A stretch of 64,000 nt of DNA. Origin: JBMFVE01 sp049966155. Its GTDB lineage: Bacteria; Bacteroidota; Ignavibacteria; Kryptoniales; JAKASW01. The stretch is taken from positions 1 through 64,000 of the forward strand of contig JBMFVE010000008.1 in the NCBI GenBank assembly GCA_049966155.1. Reading direction: 5' to 3'. The notes below the pieces were generated by a model, which had not been told where the DNA came from, did not search any database, and saw only the letters and a program-made list of their open reading frames with translations. Positions 1-9,078 of the stretch are shown here, one piece after another (within the stretch, counting starts at the first letter, position 1; every line of letters starts with the position of its first letter). A program made the position numbers and the translations under genes.

Positions 1-3
1 CAC

Positions 4-90
4 CTGCAATTGGCGCATGAGCCTTTAAATCTAATTACTCAGCCGCATCTGTGTGAACTTCAATTGCAGATGATTTCATATAGATGCGGC
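4..90. repeat. Two interlocked perfect inverted repeats
   Basis: Two 9-base perfect inverted repeats overlap here. CTGCAATTG at 4-12 pairs with CAATTGCAG at 61-69, and GCCGCATCT at 42-50 pairs with AGATGCGGC at 82-90. The arms interleave, so the two stems could alternate or form a pseudoknot-like fold. The element lies 3' of the exo-muramidase gene. Neither stem is followed by a T-run on either strand, so it is not a standard Rho-independent terminator. Nothing else is recognisable in bases 1-215. Function unknown. Confidence 0.45.
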
Positions 91-215
91 AAATCATACA
101 CTGAGACAATGTCAATAGCCGTGTAAAAATTATACCTGGTTGATGATTTTCGTAATGAATCGATTTTAACTGCAATTTTATCCCTCACTGCTGATGTGGG
201 AAAGGGATTGGAATT

Positions 216-1409
216 TTAGTATAGAAAGAACCTTTCTCTGTATCTGTCAAAACAACTCAGTTCATCACGCCACGATGCAATTACATCTGCATAGCCAGCC
301 CCATCCATGATCATAGATGTTATTGCTTTATCCCCAACCAGCCTATCAAATGCGCCGTCTGCCCTGAACATGAGGTAATCCGGGTAAAGCTTCCTTATCG
401 CACATATGATTGCTATTCCAACTTCGACGGGCTTTACAAGCTCTCTTTCAACAATCACTATCTCAACCCCGTTGCACTGCTGATCTTTGTATTTTGGATT
501 TGTAACAGTTACCGCTTCTCCCGGAATGAAGCTGACCGGCTTAAATTTCACACCTGGTAAATTTAAGTTATTTAGAAAATCAGCAAGATCATTTTTATCA
601 ATAAATGGTGCGCCAATTTGCAAAAAAGGGAGTCCAGTTCCCCGCCCCTCACTGATGTTTGTTCCTTCAACCAGGGCAGTTCCCGGATACATTATCGCCG
701 TATTTATTGTGGGAATATTTGGCGATGGAGGCAACCATGGTAGACCTGTCTCATCATACCATAAATTTCTATTATAGTTTTGAAGTTTTATTATATGTAG
801 ATCAATTTCCAATCCTGTGCGCATTAAATGCTCATCACGAATGAACCGGGATAATTCACCCGGGGTCAGACTGTACAGTATCGGTACTGGAAGCATCCCT
901 ACAAAAGATTTCACTGATTCTTTTAAAACAGGTCCGTCAATGATATTTCCTGAAATTACGAGAGGACGATCGTTTAAAATAAATGGAATGCTTTTTTCAG
1001 CTGCAGCTTCCATCACAAGAGTTAATGTGCTTATATATGTATAAAATCGAGCACCAACATCCTGAATGTCATACAGCAGGATATCTATGCCTTCAAGCAT
1101 ATCATCAGTTGGCTTGCGATGTTCCCCATACAGCGAAAAGACCTGGATCCCTGTAACAGGATCAACATCATCGCTTATTTTTTTCCCTGCCGGTGCATTT
1201 CCCCTGATCCCATGCTCTGGTGAAAAGAGTGCTTTTATGATAATACCGTCCTGATGCAAAAGTTCATCTACAATATGACCGCCATCCGGAAAGATAGATG
1301 TGTGATTTGTAACTATGCCAACGCGCTTTCCCTCAAGCAAATTTAAGTTTGAATCAATTAGTGACTGACTGCCTAATTTTGTCTTTGCTTTTTCTGAAGA
1401 TCCCACCAT
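216..1409 (-). CDS. namZ: DUF1343 / NamZ-type exo-beta-N-acetylmuramidase
   Basis: 397 aa. It belongs to the DUF1343 family, whose characterised member NamZ releases terminal N-acetylmuramic acid from peptidoglycan fragments. Family blocks visible are GKRVGIVTNHTS near residue 28, FSPEHGIRG near 62, YDIQDVGARFYTYISTL near 115, and NDRPLVISG near 145. No signal peptide is visible at the chosen ATG, which is preceded by AAGGGA, so the enzyme would be cytoplasmic and act on imported muropeptides or disaccharides; many family members are secreted. It is the last gene of the long minus-strand amino-sugar locus, 61 bases after the secreted glycoside hydrolase gene. The family assignment is secure; the exact substrate is inferred. 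Confidence 0.85.
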   Translation of the reverse strand: MVGSSEKAKTKLGSQSLIDSNLNLLEGKRVGIVTNHTSIFPDGGHIVDELLHQDGIIIKALFSPEHGIRGNAPAGKKISDDVDPVTGIQVFSLYGEHRKPTDDMLEGIDILLYDIQDVGARFYTYISTLTLVMEAAAEKSIPFILNDRPLVISGNIIDGPVLKESVKSFVGMLPVPILYSLTPGELSRFIRDEHLMRTGLEIDLHIIKLQNYNRNLWYDETGLPWLPPSPNIPTINTAIMYPGTALVEGTNISEGRGTGLPFLQIGAPFIDKNDLADFLNNLNLPGVKFKPVSFIPGEAVTVTNPKYKDQQCNGVEIVIVERELVKPVEVGIAIICAIRKLYPDYLMFRADGAFDRLVGDKAITSMIMDGAGYADVIASWRDELSCFDRYRERFFLY

Positions 1410-1470
1410 ATGACCATCCCTTAAAAATTGAAATTGATAGATTTGCTCACTTAAGACTATCCTTTTTGAT

Positions 1471-3240
1471 TCATTTTAAATTAAACACTTCCATTTCGTA
1501 AATGGAATAACTTGAAACAGCCTTTGAGCCCTCTATTCCATTTAGTTTAATGAAGCGTGCATCCACAGGCTTAAGTTTTATATCCTCAATACCACCATGC
1601 CCGTTTTCCTGATCATAAACTTTGAACCAATTTTTACCATTTCGTGAGCAAACTATATTGAACTTTATCCCATATCCATTTGCCCAGAAAATTTTAATAT
1701 CATTAAAGGTTTGGATTCTCCCGAGATCAATCTCAAACCACTGTTTGTCTTTGCCATTTTTTGCATTCCATAGTGCCTCAGATGCCCACCTGGTATATAA
1801 CTTCCCATCGACAGCTCTGGAAGGCCTGTAATCTGGACCATTTTTTGCATATGATGATGAGAAAGCCCGTGCGTGAAGTGCAAGATTTTTTGAGGGAGCA
1901 ATTGTCCCCTTTTTCAGCAGGCGCACAACAGTTATTGAGTACGAGGGTAAATTCAGCTCAAATTGCCTGCTTACCTTATTGACATCTGACATCCTTTTAA
2001 GTTTGTAAGTCGCATCCAATACCCACCTTTCTCCAGTCCGCTCTGGATCAAAACCTTTCAGATTGAATACGACATCTCTGGGAGACTCCCTGTCTTTGTT
2101 AATTGCTATGATAGAAAGTGTGTCGGTGCCATTTAAAGCTGAGTAAATGGATACGGACGAATCTGAAGAGGTTGCCTTAACAAGAGTCTGGCCAAAAAGG
2201 TGTGTGAAAATAGGGAAGACGTAGTAATTGTAGCTCGGAGTGTTTTTCCCATCCTCTGATAAGATACCATAGTCCCCCCCTCCTGGTGGATAGGAATTGT
2301 GCAACGCCCAGTAACACGACATTTTTTGACCCAGCTCTGCCATTGTCCCTAACAAATCCGCCACCCATAACGCATTTGCTATTGACAGGGTTATTGGTCC
2401 CGGTCGGCCTGAAATTGAGTTATAACCAACATTTACAATCCACATTGAGTCTCCCTTTTGCCCGGGGAGAGTCATCTGTAGTGCATGACGAATCCGGGCA
2501 TAATCACGTTTATACGTACCGATGCTGGCAAGTAAGGAATCCTCGTTTTCATTCTTATTTGTAAGTGGGTAGTAAGAAAAAGTTACCATATCAATGTACT
2601 CACCAGCGGCTTTTAAAACCCGACATGTCCATCCTTCAGGGTCATCTGAAGGTTGAACATTTGCTGCAATTTTTATTGTTGAATCCACCCCTTTCATTGC
2701 TTTTACAAATTGAATAAAACGCTCAGCGTACCTTTCAGGTGTTGTATGTCCTCTTGCCCATGTTCCCCACTGCTCATCACCAACTTCCCAGTATTTAATA
2801 CCATAACATTTTATTTTATTGCAGTACCTGACCCAATTTGCAGCAAGTTCTGGCGACTCGTTAAAGTTAACTGTGATAAATCCTTCAGCACCTAATGCAT
2901 AGAGGAGAGCAGCGTACTCATCCGTGTTCATCTCGCCATCACTGTTGTTCGGACTGTTCCATATGTAATGATCAGCATCGTTCCCGCCGGGATACTTTAA
3001 AAGTGTAAATCCTGCGTCTTTTACCTTTCTGATTGCATCCCTGTCACAATCAAGCAGCATGTCCCGAGAAGGCCCGGGGAAAAGGTCTTCATCCCATCTT
3101 GCTACGTTAAGCCCATAAAGAAGTGGGCTTACGGTTGAAATTACGTTTTGTGCTTCCACAGATACATTTACCACCTGACTATTGGAAATTGACACCAGGG
3201 ATAAACCTGTTATAACAATTAAGATTAAAACCCTCCTCAT
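1471..3240 (-). CDS. Secreted glycoside hydrolase (arabinofuranosidase-like) with F5/8C domain
   Basis: 589 aa with a clear N-terminal signal peptide (MRRVLILIVITGLSLVS). Residues about 25-440 resemble the TIM-barrel plus beta-sandwich architecture of GH51/GH39-like enzymes: a LLYGLN start, KYPGGND near 80, YWEVGDEQWG near 150 and a YYPL strand near 225. Residues about 455-589 are a discoidin/F5-8C carbohydrate-binding domain (NLALHARAFSSS, DGKLYTRWAS, WFEIDLGRI). The acid/base Glu of clan A normally follows Asn (NE); here it follows Asp (DE), which may mark a divergent subfamily. Start chosen at the ATG preceded by AGAGGG. It sits between the symporter accessory gene and the exo-muramidase gene, suggesting extracytoplasmic trimming of an amino-sugar polymer. 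The exact GH family is uncertain. Confidence 0.7.
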   Translation of the reverse strand: MRRVLILIVITGLSLVSISNSQVVNVSVEAQNVISTVSPLLYGLNVARWDEDLFPGPSRDMLLDCDRDAIRKVKDAGFTLLKYPGGNDADHYIWNSPNNSDGEMNTDEYAALLYALGAEGFITVNFNESPELAANWVRYCNKIKCYGIKYWEVGDEQWGTWARGHTTPERYAERFIQFVKAMKGVDSTIKIAANVQPSDDPEGWTCRVLKAAGEYIDMVTFSYYPLTNKNENEDSLLASIGTYKRDYARIRHALQMTLPGQKGDSMWIVNVGYNSISGRPGPITLSIANALWVADLLGTMAELGQKMSCYWALHNSYPPGGGDYGILSEDGKNTPSYNYYVFPIFTHLFGQTLVKATSSDSSVSIYSALNGTDTLSIIAINKDRESPRDVVFNLKGFDPERTGERWVLDATYKLKRMSDVNKVSRQFELNLPSYSITVVRLLKKGTIAPSKNLALHARAFSSSYAKNGPDYRPSRAVDGKLYTRWASEALWNAKNGKDKQWFEIDLGRIQTFNDIKIFWANGYGIKFNIVCSRNGKNWFKVYDQENGHGGIEDIKLKPVDARFIKLNGIEGSKAVSSYSIYEMEVFNLK

Positions 3241-3282
3241 CGCCCATTCCCTCTTTGTTTGCTGTTAAAGGTCATTTAACCT

Positions 3283-3435
3283 TCAAAAAAATTTTTTGTT
3301 AACCTTTTTGTAAGACTTCTTTAACAAATCTCTAAGATCTTTAATACCATAAAACGTAATGACGGATGCGACTGAAAAAAACATTAGAGTTGCAATTCCA
3401 TAAATTGTAAACCATACTAAAGCTGCAGCTGACAT
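3283..3435 (-). CDS. Small accessory membrane protein of the adjacent symporter
   Basis: A 50-aa ORF. It begins MSAAALVWFTIYGIATLM, has one hydrophobic segment at about residues 6-30, then a basic amphipathic tail rich in Lys (KDLRDLLKKSYKKVNKK). The ATG has a good GGAG Shine-Dalgarno 7 bases upstream and lies 19 bases after the stop of the sodium:solute symporter gene. Small single-TM partners of this kind are known for SSS-family and NSS-family transporters, where they are encoded directly beside the permease. Assignment rests on position, size and shape rather than on a sequence match, but the RBS and spacing make a real gene likely. Confidence 0.7.
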   Translation of the reverse strand: MSAAALVWFTIYGIATLMFFSVASVITFYGIKDLRDLLKKSYKKVNKKFF

Positions 3436-3454
3436 ATTGACTCCGTCTTTTTAT

Positions 3455-4942
3455 TTATTCACCATTTAAGCTTTCAAGATTTACCGGTGGATTTCTCTTC
3501 TCTGTCAGAATAGAGCCAATTATCATACCCGCGACGGCAAGAAGAAAGCTCAAAAAGCCTGTTATATTTACATCCGTGAGGAATGCAAATTTAGAAGGGA
3601 GTTTATCTTTAAAAAGGGAAAAGACCAGGAATGTAACGGGCGATAGAGCACCAAATGCAAGTCCAGAATAAGCACCTATGACATTTGCCTTTTTCCAGTA
3701 TAGACCGGCCGTCACGCAGGCAAACGCACCAGCGGCGTACATAGCTCCAGTGATTGCTAAATATTGAAAAGCTGTGGATGGAATATGATAAAACAATCCA
3801 AAAATTAACATAAAAAGTCCAATTAAGCCGGCAATTATCCTTGTCAACATTACGCTTCCTCTGTCTGACAATTTATTCTTCAACAGTGGGGCGATTATAT
3901 CTCGCGCAGCAACAGTGCTCCACGCTAAAAGATATGCGCTGTATGTCGACATTGAAGCAGCCAGCATTCCTGCTACCATCAGACCAAGTAAACCACTTGG
4001 CACAGCATTCCCCAGCAACCGGGGCATAGCTGCAAGTGAGTTGACATTTGGTCCATAAACGGTAAGGGCTGCAATCCCCCAGAGCATCGGTATCATATAT
4101 CGACCTGCAAGTGTCAGACCTGTGTAAAGGAATACCTTTCTGCCAACTTCAGGAGATTCTGAAGCAAATGATTTTGAAACGGCAGGCTGATTTAATGCAG
4201 ATATTGCAACGCTTCCAATTAACATCCAGAGTATGAATGTCCATCCAAATTGTGGATTTGTTACAGGGTTGACTCCGGCATTGCCATATAGCTTTTCTAC
4301 TGTCACTGCCATGGAATGAAAATCAACTTTCAAAAGAACAAATATTGTTGCTAAAAGCATTCCAAGGGTCAATACCGTGAACTGGATGAAGTCTGTAATG
4401 ACAACTGAAAACATTCCTCCGAGAATGGTATAACTAATCACAACCAGCAGCATTACAACCATGACAACGGTTCTCGCCTGTTCACCAAGTCCCATTGCTT
4501 CTGACAAAAATATTCCATCAAATCGGAGAAATATTCCCATATTTAAAACACCGCCTAAAAACAGTAACACGCCCCCCATCCAGCGAACCTTTTTATTGTA
4601 ACGAATCTCGTAAAATTCTGGAATTGTTACAACTTTTAACTTTCTTAATCCTGATACAACAAATCCTGTTTTCCCAATGACCATGTATCCTAAAAAACCT
4701 ATTATCCCGAGGACAAAACATGAGAAGCCTGTCATGAAGCCCAGCTGACCAAAGTACATGAATGTTACTATTCCTATCTCAGTTGCGATGAGGGTAGCAG
4801 ATCCAAGAGCAACTTTGACTCTCCTTCCTGCGACATAGTAGCCTTCCATATCCTCAACATATTTGCGTGCACTTATGCCAGCAAAAACACTTCCAGCAAG
4901 ATAAACAACCATAATGATCCAGTCCACCAGATGAAAATTCAT
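3455..4942 (-). CDS. Sodium:solute symporter (SSS family)
   Basis: 495 aa, about 13 hydrophobic segments, the normal length and layout for SSS (SLC5-like) Na+/solute symporters. The start MNFHLVDWIIMVVYLAGSVFAG is typical of the family and is preceded by AAGGAAAG. Family features include the ATEIG stretch in the first helical repeat near residue 53 and the AGMLAASMSTYSAYLLAWST region near 325, which corresponds to the sodium-site helix. The likely cargo is an amino sugar or sugar acid released by the neighbouring hydrolases; that is inferred from context. It sits 36 bases after the upstream acetyltransferase gene and is followed by its small accessory gene. Confidence 0.85.
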   Translation of the reverse strand: MNFHLVDWIIMVVYLAGSVFAGISARKYVEDMEGYYVAGRRVKVALGSATLIATEIGIVTFMYFGQLGFMTGFSCFVLGIIGFLGYMVIGKTGFVVSGLRKLKVVTIPEFYEIRYNKKVRWMGGVLLFLGGVLNMGIFLRFDGIFLSEAMGLGEQARTVVMVVMLLVVISYTILGGMFSVVITDFIQFTVLTLGMLLATIFVLLKVDFHSMAVTVEKLYGNAGVNPVTNPQFGWTFILWMLIGSVAISALNQPAVSKSFASESPEVGRKVFLYTGLTLAGRYMIPMLWGIAALTVYGPNVNSLAAMPRLLGNAVPSGLLGLMVAGMLAASMSTYSAYLLAWSTVAARDIIAPLLKNKLSDRGSVMLTRIIAGLIGLFMLIFGLFYHIPSTAFQYLAITGAMYAAGAFACVTAGLYWKKANVIGAYSGLAFGALSPVTFLVFSLFKDKLPSKFAFLTDVNITGFLSFLLAVAGMIIGSILTEKRNPPVNLESLNGE

Positions 4943-4978
4943 TTTCTTTCCTTACAGTTAATTATTCAAAAAAGTCTG

Positions 4979-5926
4979 CTACGACAACAACTTTCTTAAT
5001 ATTTCATGCCTCCGGAGTACCTTCAAGCCTCGGTGATAATAAAAATCTTTGGCATGCCCGGATGTCCACCCCAGCCATAAATTGCGCTTCCCTTTTTTCT
5101 TCATATAAAGTGCAGTCCTGTAGTAAAGGCATGTCCCAATTCCTATACCTGAATACGCAGGGTGTATGGCAAAGGGACCAAAATGCTCATCCTCATAGTG
5201 GCTGAAACCAACTACAGCCCCGTTTTTTACAGCGATAATTATTTGATCTGTATTGGTGTCCTTTCTCAGCTGTTCAAGTGCTACACGGAGAAGGTCGCCC
5301 GGATAGTTGTCATTAATAAACCCAATTAAACCTGTGATGTAACGAGGCTCGAACAACTTAATCTCAATTCCGCGAAGACTGAGAGACGAACAAACGTCCT
5401 CAATTTCCTGAGAATATTCAAAATCGAGCAGTGACCTCCCCATGCTGTATACTTTTTCGTGCTTCTTATAGCCTGCATTTTTCAGCATTTCATAACCTTC
5501 CCGGTATGCATCTATGTCGACACCAGGAATAAAATAATTTGGTGTATATGGAGAAATGTAAACTTCTTTGACTCCACACGAGGAGAGAAACTTTTCTGAT
5601 TGAGATAGTAGTGTTGTTCCTATACCCTGATTTCTAAAATCAGGGTGGACAAAAAATGCAGTTATCCACCCCTTTCCTTGTTCCAGCCCCACACCATAAT
5701 ATGGATATCGCCTTCTTATTGCCAGTGAAAAACCAATAATTTTCCCCCTTGCCTCTGCTACCAGACATCCGTCCTGGTCAAAGTTGTCATCCAATAAAAT
5801 TTTTCTGCGAAATGTCTCTGTCGTTATTGGATCCCTCGTCAAACATTTGTTCCAGAGTCCAACAACCTCGATTTCGTCCTCTCCAGAAAAAGGCCTTATT
5901 TTTCTTTTTAAAGTACCGTTCACCAT
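4979..5926 (-). CDS. Tandem-GNAT N-acetyltransferase (paralogue 1)
   Basis: 315 aa with two GNAT folds in series. The first runs from about residue 10 to 140 with an acetyl-CoA loop FRNQGIGTTLL, the second from about 185 to 315 with a loop YSGIGIGTCLYYR. A longer start 39 bases upstream would overlap the PIG-L gene. The ATG at 5926 is preferred because GGAG lies 7 bases before it, inside the end of the PIG-L gene, 4 bases after its stop. It is a paralogue of the product of 8064-9017. Single-polypeptide double GNATs are often poorly characterised. Context with a deacetylase and amino-sugar enzymes suggests acetylation of an amino sugar; that is inference. Confidence 0.75.
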   Translation of the reverse strand: MVNGTLKRKIRPFSGEDEIEVVGLWNKCLTRDPITTETFRRKILLDDNFDQDGCLVAEARGKIIGFSLAIRRRYPYYGVGLEQGKGWITAFFVHPDFRNQGIGTTLLSQSEKFLSSCGVKEVYISPYTPNYFIPGVDIDAYREGYEMLKNAGYKKHEKVYSMGRSLLDFEYSQEIEDVCSSLSLRGIEIKLFEPRYITGLIGFINDNYPGDLLRVALEQLRKDTNTDQIIIAVKNGAVVGFSHYEDEHFGPFAIHPAYSGIGIGTCLYYRTALYMKKKGKRNLWLGWTSGHAKDFYYHRGLKVLRRHEILRKLLS

Positions 5927-5930
5927 TATT

Positions 5931-6767
5931 TTACTCCAGAGATTTCCATTTAATTTTCTTTTCAAACTTATCTATGTCAAATGCAACAGCGTGAATGAAA
6001 CCGCTCTCTGCACCTCTAACCACGGAAAGTGATTTGTAATAGTTAAGATAGGGAAAACTGGATATCTTCCCTCCAATGAATTCAAATTTTGAGACAGCAT
6101 TGACCCATGCATCAAATGAATCAGTTACATCCACATAAACATATGCCTCGAAATCCTCCATGTCTTCCCAGTTTTCAGTATATAAAATGCGTCTGACTCC
6201 TCGCCAGGATGGATATTCCTGATGAGAGTACTCTGTTACAGTCTTTACAGATGGAAGACTGGCAAGCAGGACAGCATCAACTGTTATAGAATGTGCATTT
6301 GAGTGATCTGGATGAATGCTGTTTTTCCAGTGCGTTATGATAATGCCCGGCTTAACCTGCCTGATTACATTTGCCACATAACGCCTTGCTGTGTCATCAT
6401 TGGGGAGTTCTCCATCCCTGTAAGGACCGAAAATAACATCTCCACCCAGCAAACTGTCCACCTCCCTGGCTTCTCTCTCTTTTTGTTTGCCATACTTTTC
6501 TGCTGAAAGACCGGGGTTTCCCCCCTCACCCAGTGTCAGATGGAGGAAAACAATATGGTCTCCACTTTGCGACTGTTTTGCCAGAACAGCACCACATGAT
6601 ATCTCCATATCTCCTGCATGTGCTCCAATCGCAAGTATGGTTTTTTTGCTTCTACTCATCTCTCTTACTCCACTTTCAGTTTTGTATAATTTCTTTTCAC
6701 CCATTCTTCCCGCGAAGCTAATGGAAATTAATGGCAAAAGAATCCATATTAAAAAAGGTTTCATCAT
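5931..6767 (-). CDS. PIG-L / LmbE family deacetylase
   Basis: 278 aa. PIG-L enzymes are zinc-dependent N-deacetylases of GlcNAc-type conjugates. The zinc motif that is usually AHPDDE reads AHAGDME here, a known variant class, at about residues 49-55. The second metal motif is HxxH-like (HPDHSNAH) near residue 152. The first 20 residues look like a signal peptide (KPFLIWILLPLISISFAG). A second candidate start at MSRSKK (6659) has its own GGAG, so either an exported or a cytoplasmic form is possible. It starts 3 bases after the upstream acyltransferase gene ends, so the two are probably translationally coupled. Role in deacetylating GlcNAc or MurNAc is inferred. Confidence 0.78.
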   Translation of the reverse strand: MMKPFLIWILLPLISISFAGRMGEKKLYKTESGVREMSRSKKTILAIGAHAGDMEISCGAVLAKQSQSGDHIVFLHLTLGEGGNPGLSAEKYGKQKEREAREVDSLLGGDVIFGPYRDGELPNDDTARRYVANVIRQVKPGIIITHWKNSIHPDHSNAHSITVDAVLLASLPSVKTVTEYSHQEYPSWRGVRRILYTENWEDMEDFEAYVYVDVTDSFDAWVNAVSKFEFIGGKISSFPYLNYYKSLSVVRGAESGFIHAVAFDIDKFEKKIKWKSLE

Positions 6768-6770
6768 TTC

Positions 6771-7949
6771 CTATATCTTTATAAATATTTTTCGTCTGTA
6801 AAAAATATCCATTACAATGTACCACAATAAAACATATACAATGGCGTACAAAAGAGAGGCAATGTAAGGATTGCCGACAGGCGCAAAAAATAAAGTGTAA
6901 ATGTAATCTTTTAAACTTATCCGAATAACCTGAGAACCTGAAGAAGGATTTTGAATCTTCACCAGATCAAGAATAAGAGCAAAAAGTGTTGACAAAAAGA
7001 ATGAGGTTATAGCATTGGTACCAAATACCATAAACGGCTTAGACCACCATTTAATACCTTTAATATCTATAAGCCAGTAACAGATACCAAAAACTTCGAG
7101 CGCAAATCCAGCGGTGAAAACAACGTATGAGCTGCTCCAGAGAAGTTTGTTTATGGGAAACCAGATTGACATAACGATGCCAATGAATAATCCAAAATTG
7201 CCATAAACCATCATACCTGAAGCTTTCTCTATTTTACTCCTGTCAGATCTTAAATAATGTCCGGTGAGAACACCAGAAAGTACAGTTGATACAGAAGGTA
7301 TAAGGCTCAGTATCCCTTCGGCATGTTCAAGTTTCCATTGGCCAACATAAAAAAGATGTTGATGCCATCCCCTTAAAAGGATTTCATCGACATACCACCA
7401 TAAATTGCCAACAGGCGTTAATACTCCAGACCCATAGCCGGGCACGGGTATAAGAAACATCGCCAGCCAGTAAAGAACGATTAATAATACACCTACAACT
7501 GCCTGTCCCCGCACATCTGTATAAAGGTACACCGCACCTGAGAAAAGGTAGATAATTCCAATCCTTTGCAGAATATTCAGTATAAGCCTGTGAGAATAAT
7601 TGAAGTTCGGGATGCCCGACAGGAACATACCGAGTGCAAAGATTATGACAGATCTGATGATGACATGCTTGAGTAATTTCCCTTTACCCTGACCGAGAGC
7701 AAGCCTCTTTGCAAATGAATAAGGCATTGCCACTCCCATTATGAAAAGGAAAAAGGGAAAAATAAGATCGGTTGGTGTCCAGCCGTTCCACTCAGCATGC
7801 AAAAGTGGCGGGTAAACATGTGACCAATCGCCTGCATTGTTGACAAGTATCATGGCTGCAATTGTAATGCCTCTAAAAACATCAAGGGAAACAAGCCGAT
7901 CCTTGTTTACGGACGACACATTAGCAGTGGCGCCAGTTGAATCAGTCAT
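6771..7949 (-). CDS. DUF5009 / heparan-alpha-glucosaminide acetyltransferase-like membrane protein
   Basis: 392 aa, about 10-11 TM segments. The N-terminus RLVSLDVFRGITIAAMILVN followed by PTDLIFPFFLFIMGVAMP is the hallmark of the COG4299/DUF5009 (NagX, HGSNAT-related) family, which moves acetyl groups across membranes onto terminal glucosamine. A His near residue 41 (DWSHVYPP) is a candidate acyl-carrier residue by analogy with HGSNAT. Start supported by AAAGGAT upstream of the ATG. It lies directly upstream of the PIG-L deacetylase with a 3-base gap, so an acetylation/deacetylation pair acting on amino sugars is plausible. Substrate not shown by sequence. Confidence 0.82.
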   Translation of the reverse strand: MTDSTGATANVSSVNKDRLVSLDVFRGITIAAMILVNNAGDWSHVYPPLLHAEWNGWTPTDLIFPFFLFIMGVAMPYSFAKRLALGQGKGKLLKHVIIRSVIIFALGMFLSGIPNFNYSHRLILNILQRIGIIYLFSGAVYLYTDVRGQAVVGVLLIVLYWLAMFLIPVPGYGSGVLTPVGNLWWYVDEILLRGWHQHLFYVGQWKLEHAEGILSLIPSVSTVLSGVLTGHYLRSDRSKIEKASGMMVYGNFGLFIGIVMSIWFPINKLLWSSSYVVFTAGFALEVFGICYWLIDIKGIKWWSKPFMVFGTNAITSFFLSTLFALILDLVKIQNPSSGSQVIRISLKDYIYTLFFAPVGNPYIASLLYAIVYVLLWYIVMDIFYRRKIFIKI

Positions 7950-8063
7950 ACAAATCCTTTCTAAGTTTTCTTCTTCAAACCATTTGCAGTTATGATTTTG
8001 AATAAAATGTTAAAACCAGGCAATAAGATCTGGTTTGATGGTTGTGCAAACAAAAGAAATGTC

Positions 8064-9017
8064 TTAATCAATTGACTTCCTCAATACTGCAAACCGCCTT
8101 GTTTCTTTAAATCCAAACTTTGAGTAAACCTTTGCAGCTATGTCATCTGTCCACAGTACATAAGCATTGTGATACCCCTTTGCGCGCATCCGCTCAAGGG
8201 TTCTGGCAAGAAGAACTGTGCCAATACCCTTCCCCTGATGTTTTTCTGCCACTCCAAAAGGACCAAAATGCGAACCTTCATACTGACAGTATCCAACTAT
8301 TTCCTGAGTATGTGTAGAGACAGCAACAAAAATCTGATCAGGCTGGAAAATTCCTCTTGTAATGTCTCTCAAGTTTGCTCTTGCCACTCTTACCCAATCT
8401 GCCGGCATGTTTTTCTCTAAAAAGCTGAGAAAACCCAGCAAATCCATTCTCGTAAATGGCCTGATTACAATCCCGTTATCTGCTAATTCCAGTTCCCTTC
8501 TCATCACATCTGGAGAAACTTTAAAAAGAGGTAAATGGGTGTCCATGCTCAAAGGCCGACCCACCTCCTCAAATTGGAGCTTTTTTAAAAAAATAAGTGC
8601 ATTGCTATACTCATGAATATCCACCCCTGGAACAAAATAGCCCGGGGCATAAGTGGCAATGTAACACTCCCTTTTACCAAGCGTTTTAAATTTTTCCAGA
8701 AGCAGGTTGAACATTTTTGTGGCCAGGCCATTTCTCCTGTAGTCTTCTCTAACGGCAAAAGCTGTTATCCAGCAGCGATCACCATGCGGGTCATGGTCAC
8801 CAAGGGGAACGCGTCTGGCATACGTACCAACTACAAATCCAACTACAATATCTTTATCCTTTGCCACAAGGAAGGTGCTGTGATCAAAATTCTCATCCAG
8901 AAGAACTCTCGCCTCCAGTGTGTCAACGGTTATCGCATCAAGAGGAAGCGCATGATTCCACAAATCAAGAATCTGGTCTGTGTCACCCTGAGAAAAAGGC
9001 TTCATGGAAATATCCAT
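8064..9017 (-). CDS. Tandem-GNAT N-acetyltransferase (paralogue 2)
   Basis: 317 aa with two GNAT domains. The first has a YRRNGLATKMF acetyl-CoA loop near residue 98; the second has HQGKGIGTVLLAR near 260. It is homologous along its full length to the product of 4979-5926 (shared GFSHYE/GYCQYEGSHFGPF and KKxxxYxxxG elements). Start ATG preceded by GGGAG. There is a 114-base gap to the downstream DUF5009 gene. Tandem copies on either side of the deacetylase and acyltransferase suggest the two enzymes treat related substrates of the same pathway. Substrate unknown. Confidence 0.75.
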   Translation of the reverse strand: MDISMKPFSQGDTDQILDLWNHALPLDAITVDTLEARVLLDENFDHSTFLVAKDKDIVVGFVVGTYARRVPLGDHDPHGDRCWITAFAVREDYRRNGLATKMFNLLLEKFKTLGKRECYIATYAPGYFVPGVDIHEYSNALIFLKKLQFEEVGRPLSMDTHLPLFKVSPDVMRRELELADNGIVIRPFTRMDLLGFLSFLEKNMPADWVRVARANLRDITRGIFQPDQIFVAVSTHTQEIVGYCQYEGSHFGPFGVAEKHQGKGIGTVLLARTLERMRAKGYHNAYVLWTDDIAAKVYSKFGFKETRRFAVLRKSID

Positions 9018-9078
9018 TTATCATCTCCCTTTTATTTTAGCATTCAAGATTAATTAAACTGCGGCTTTAAAATCGCTC

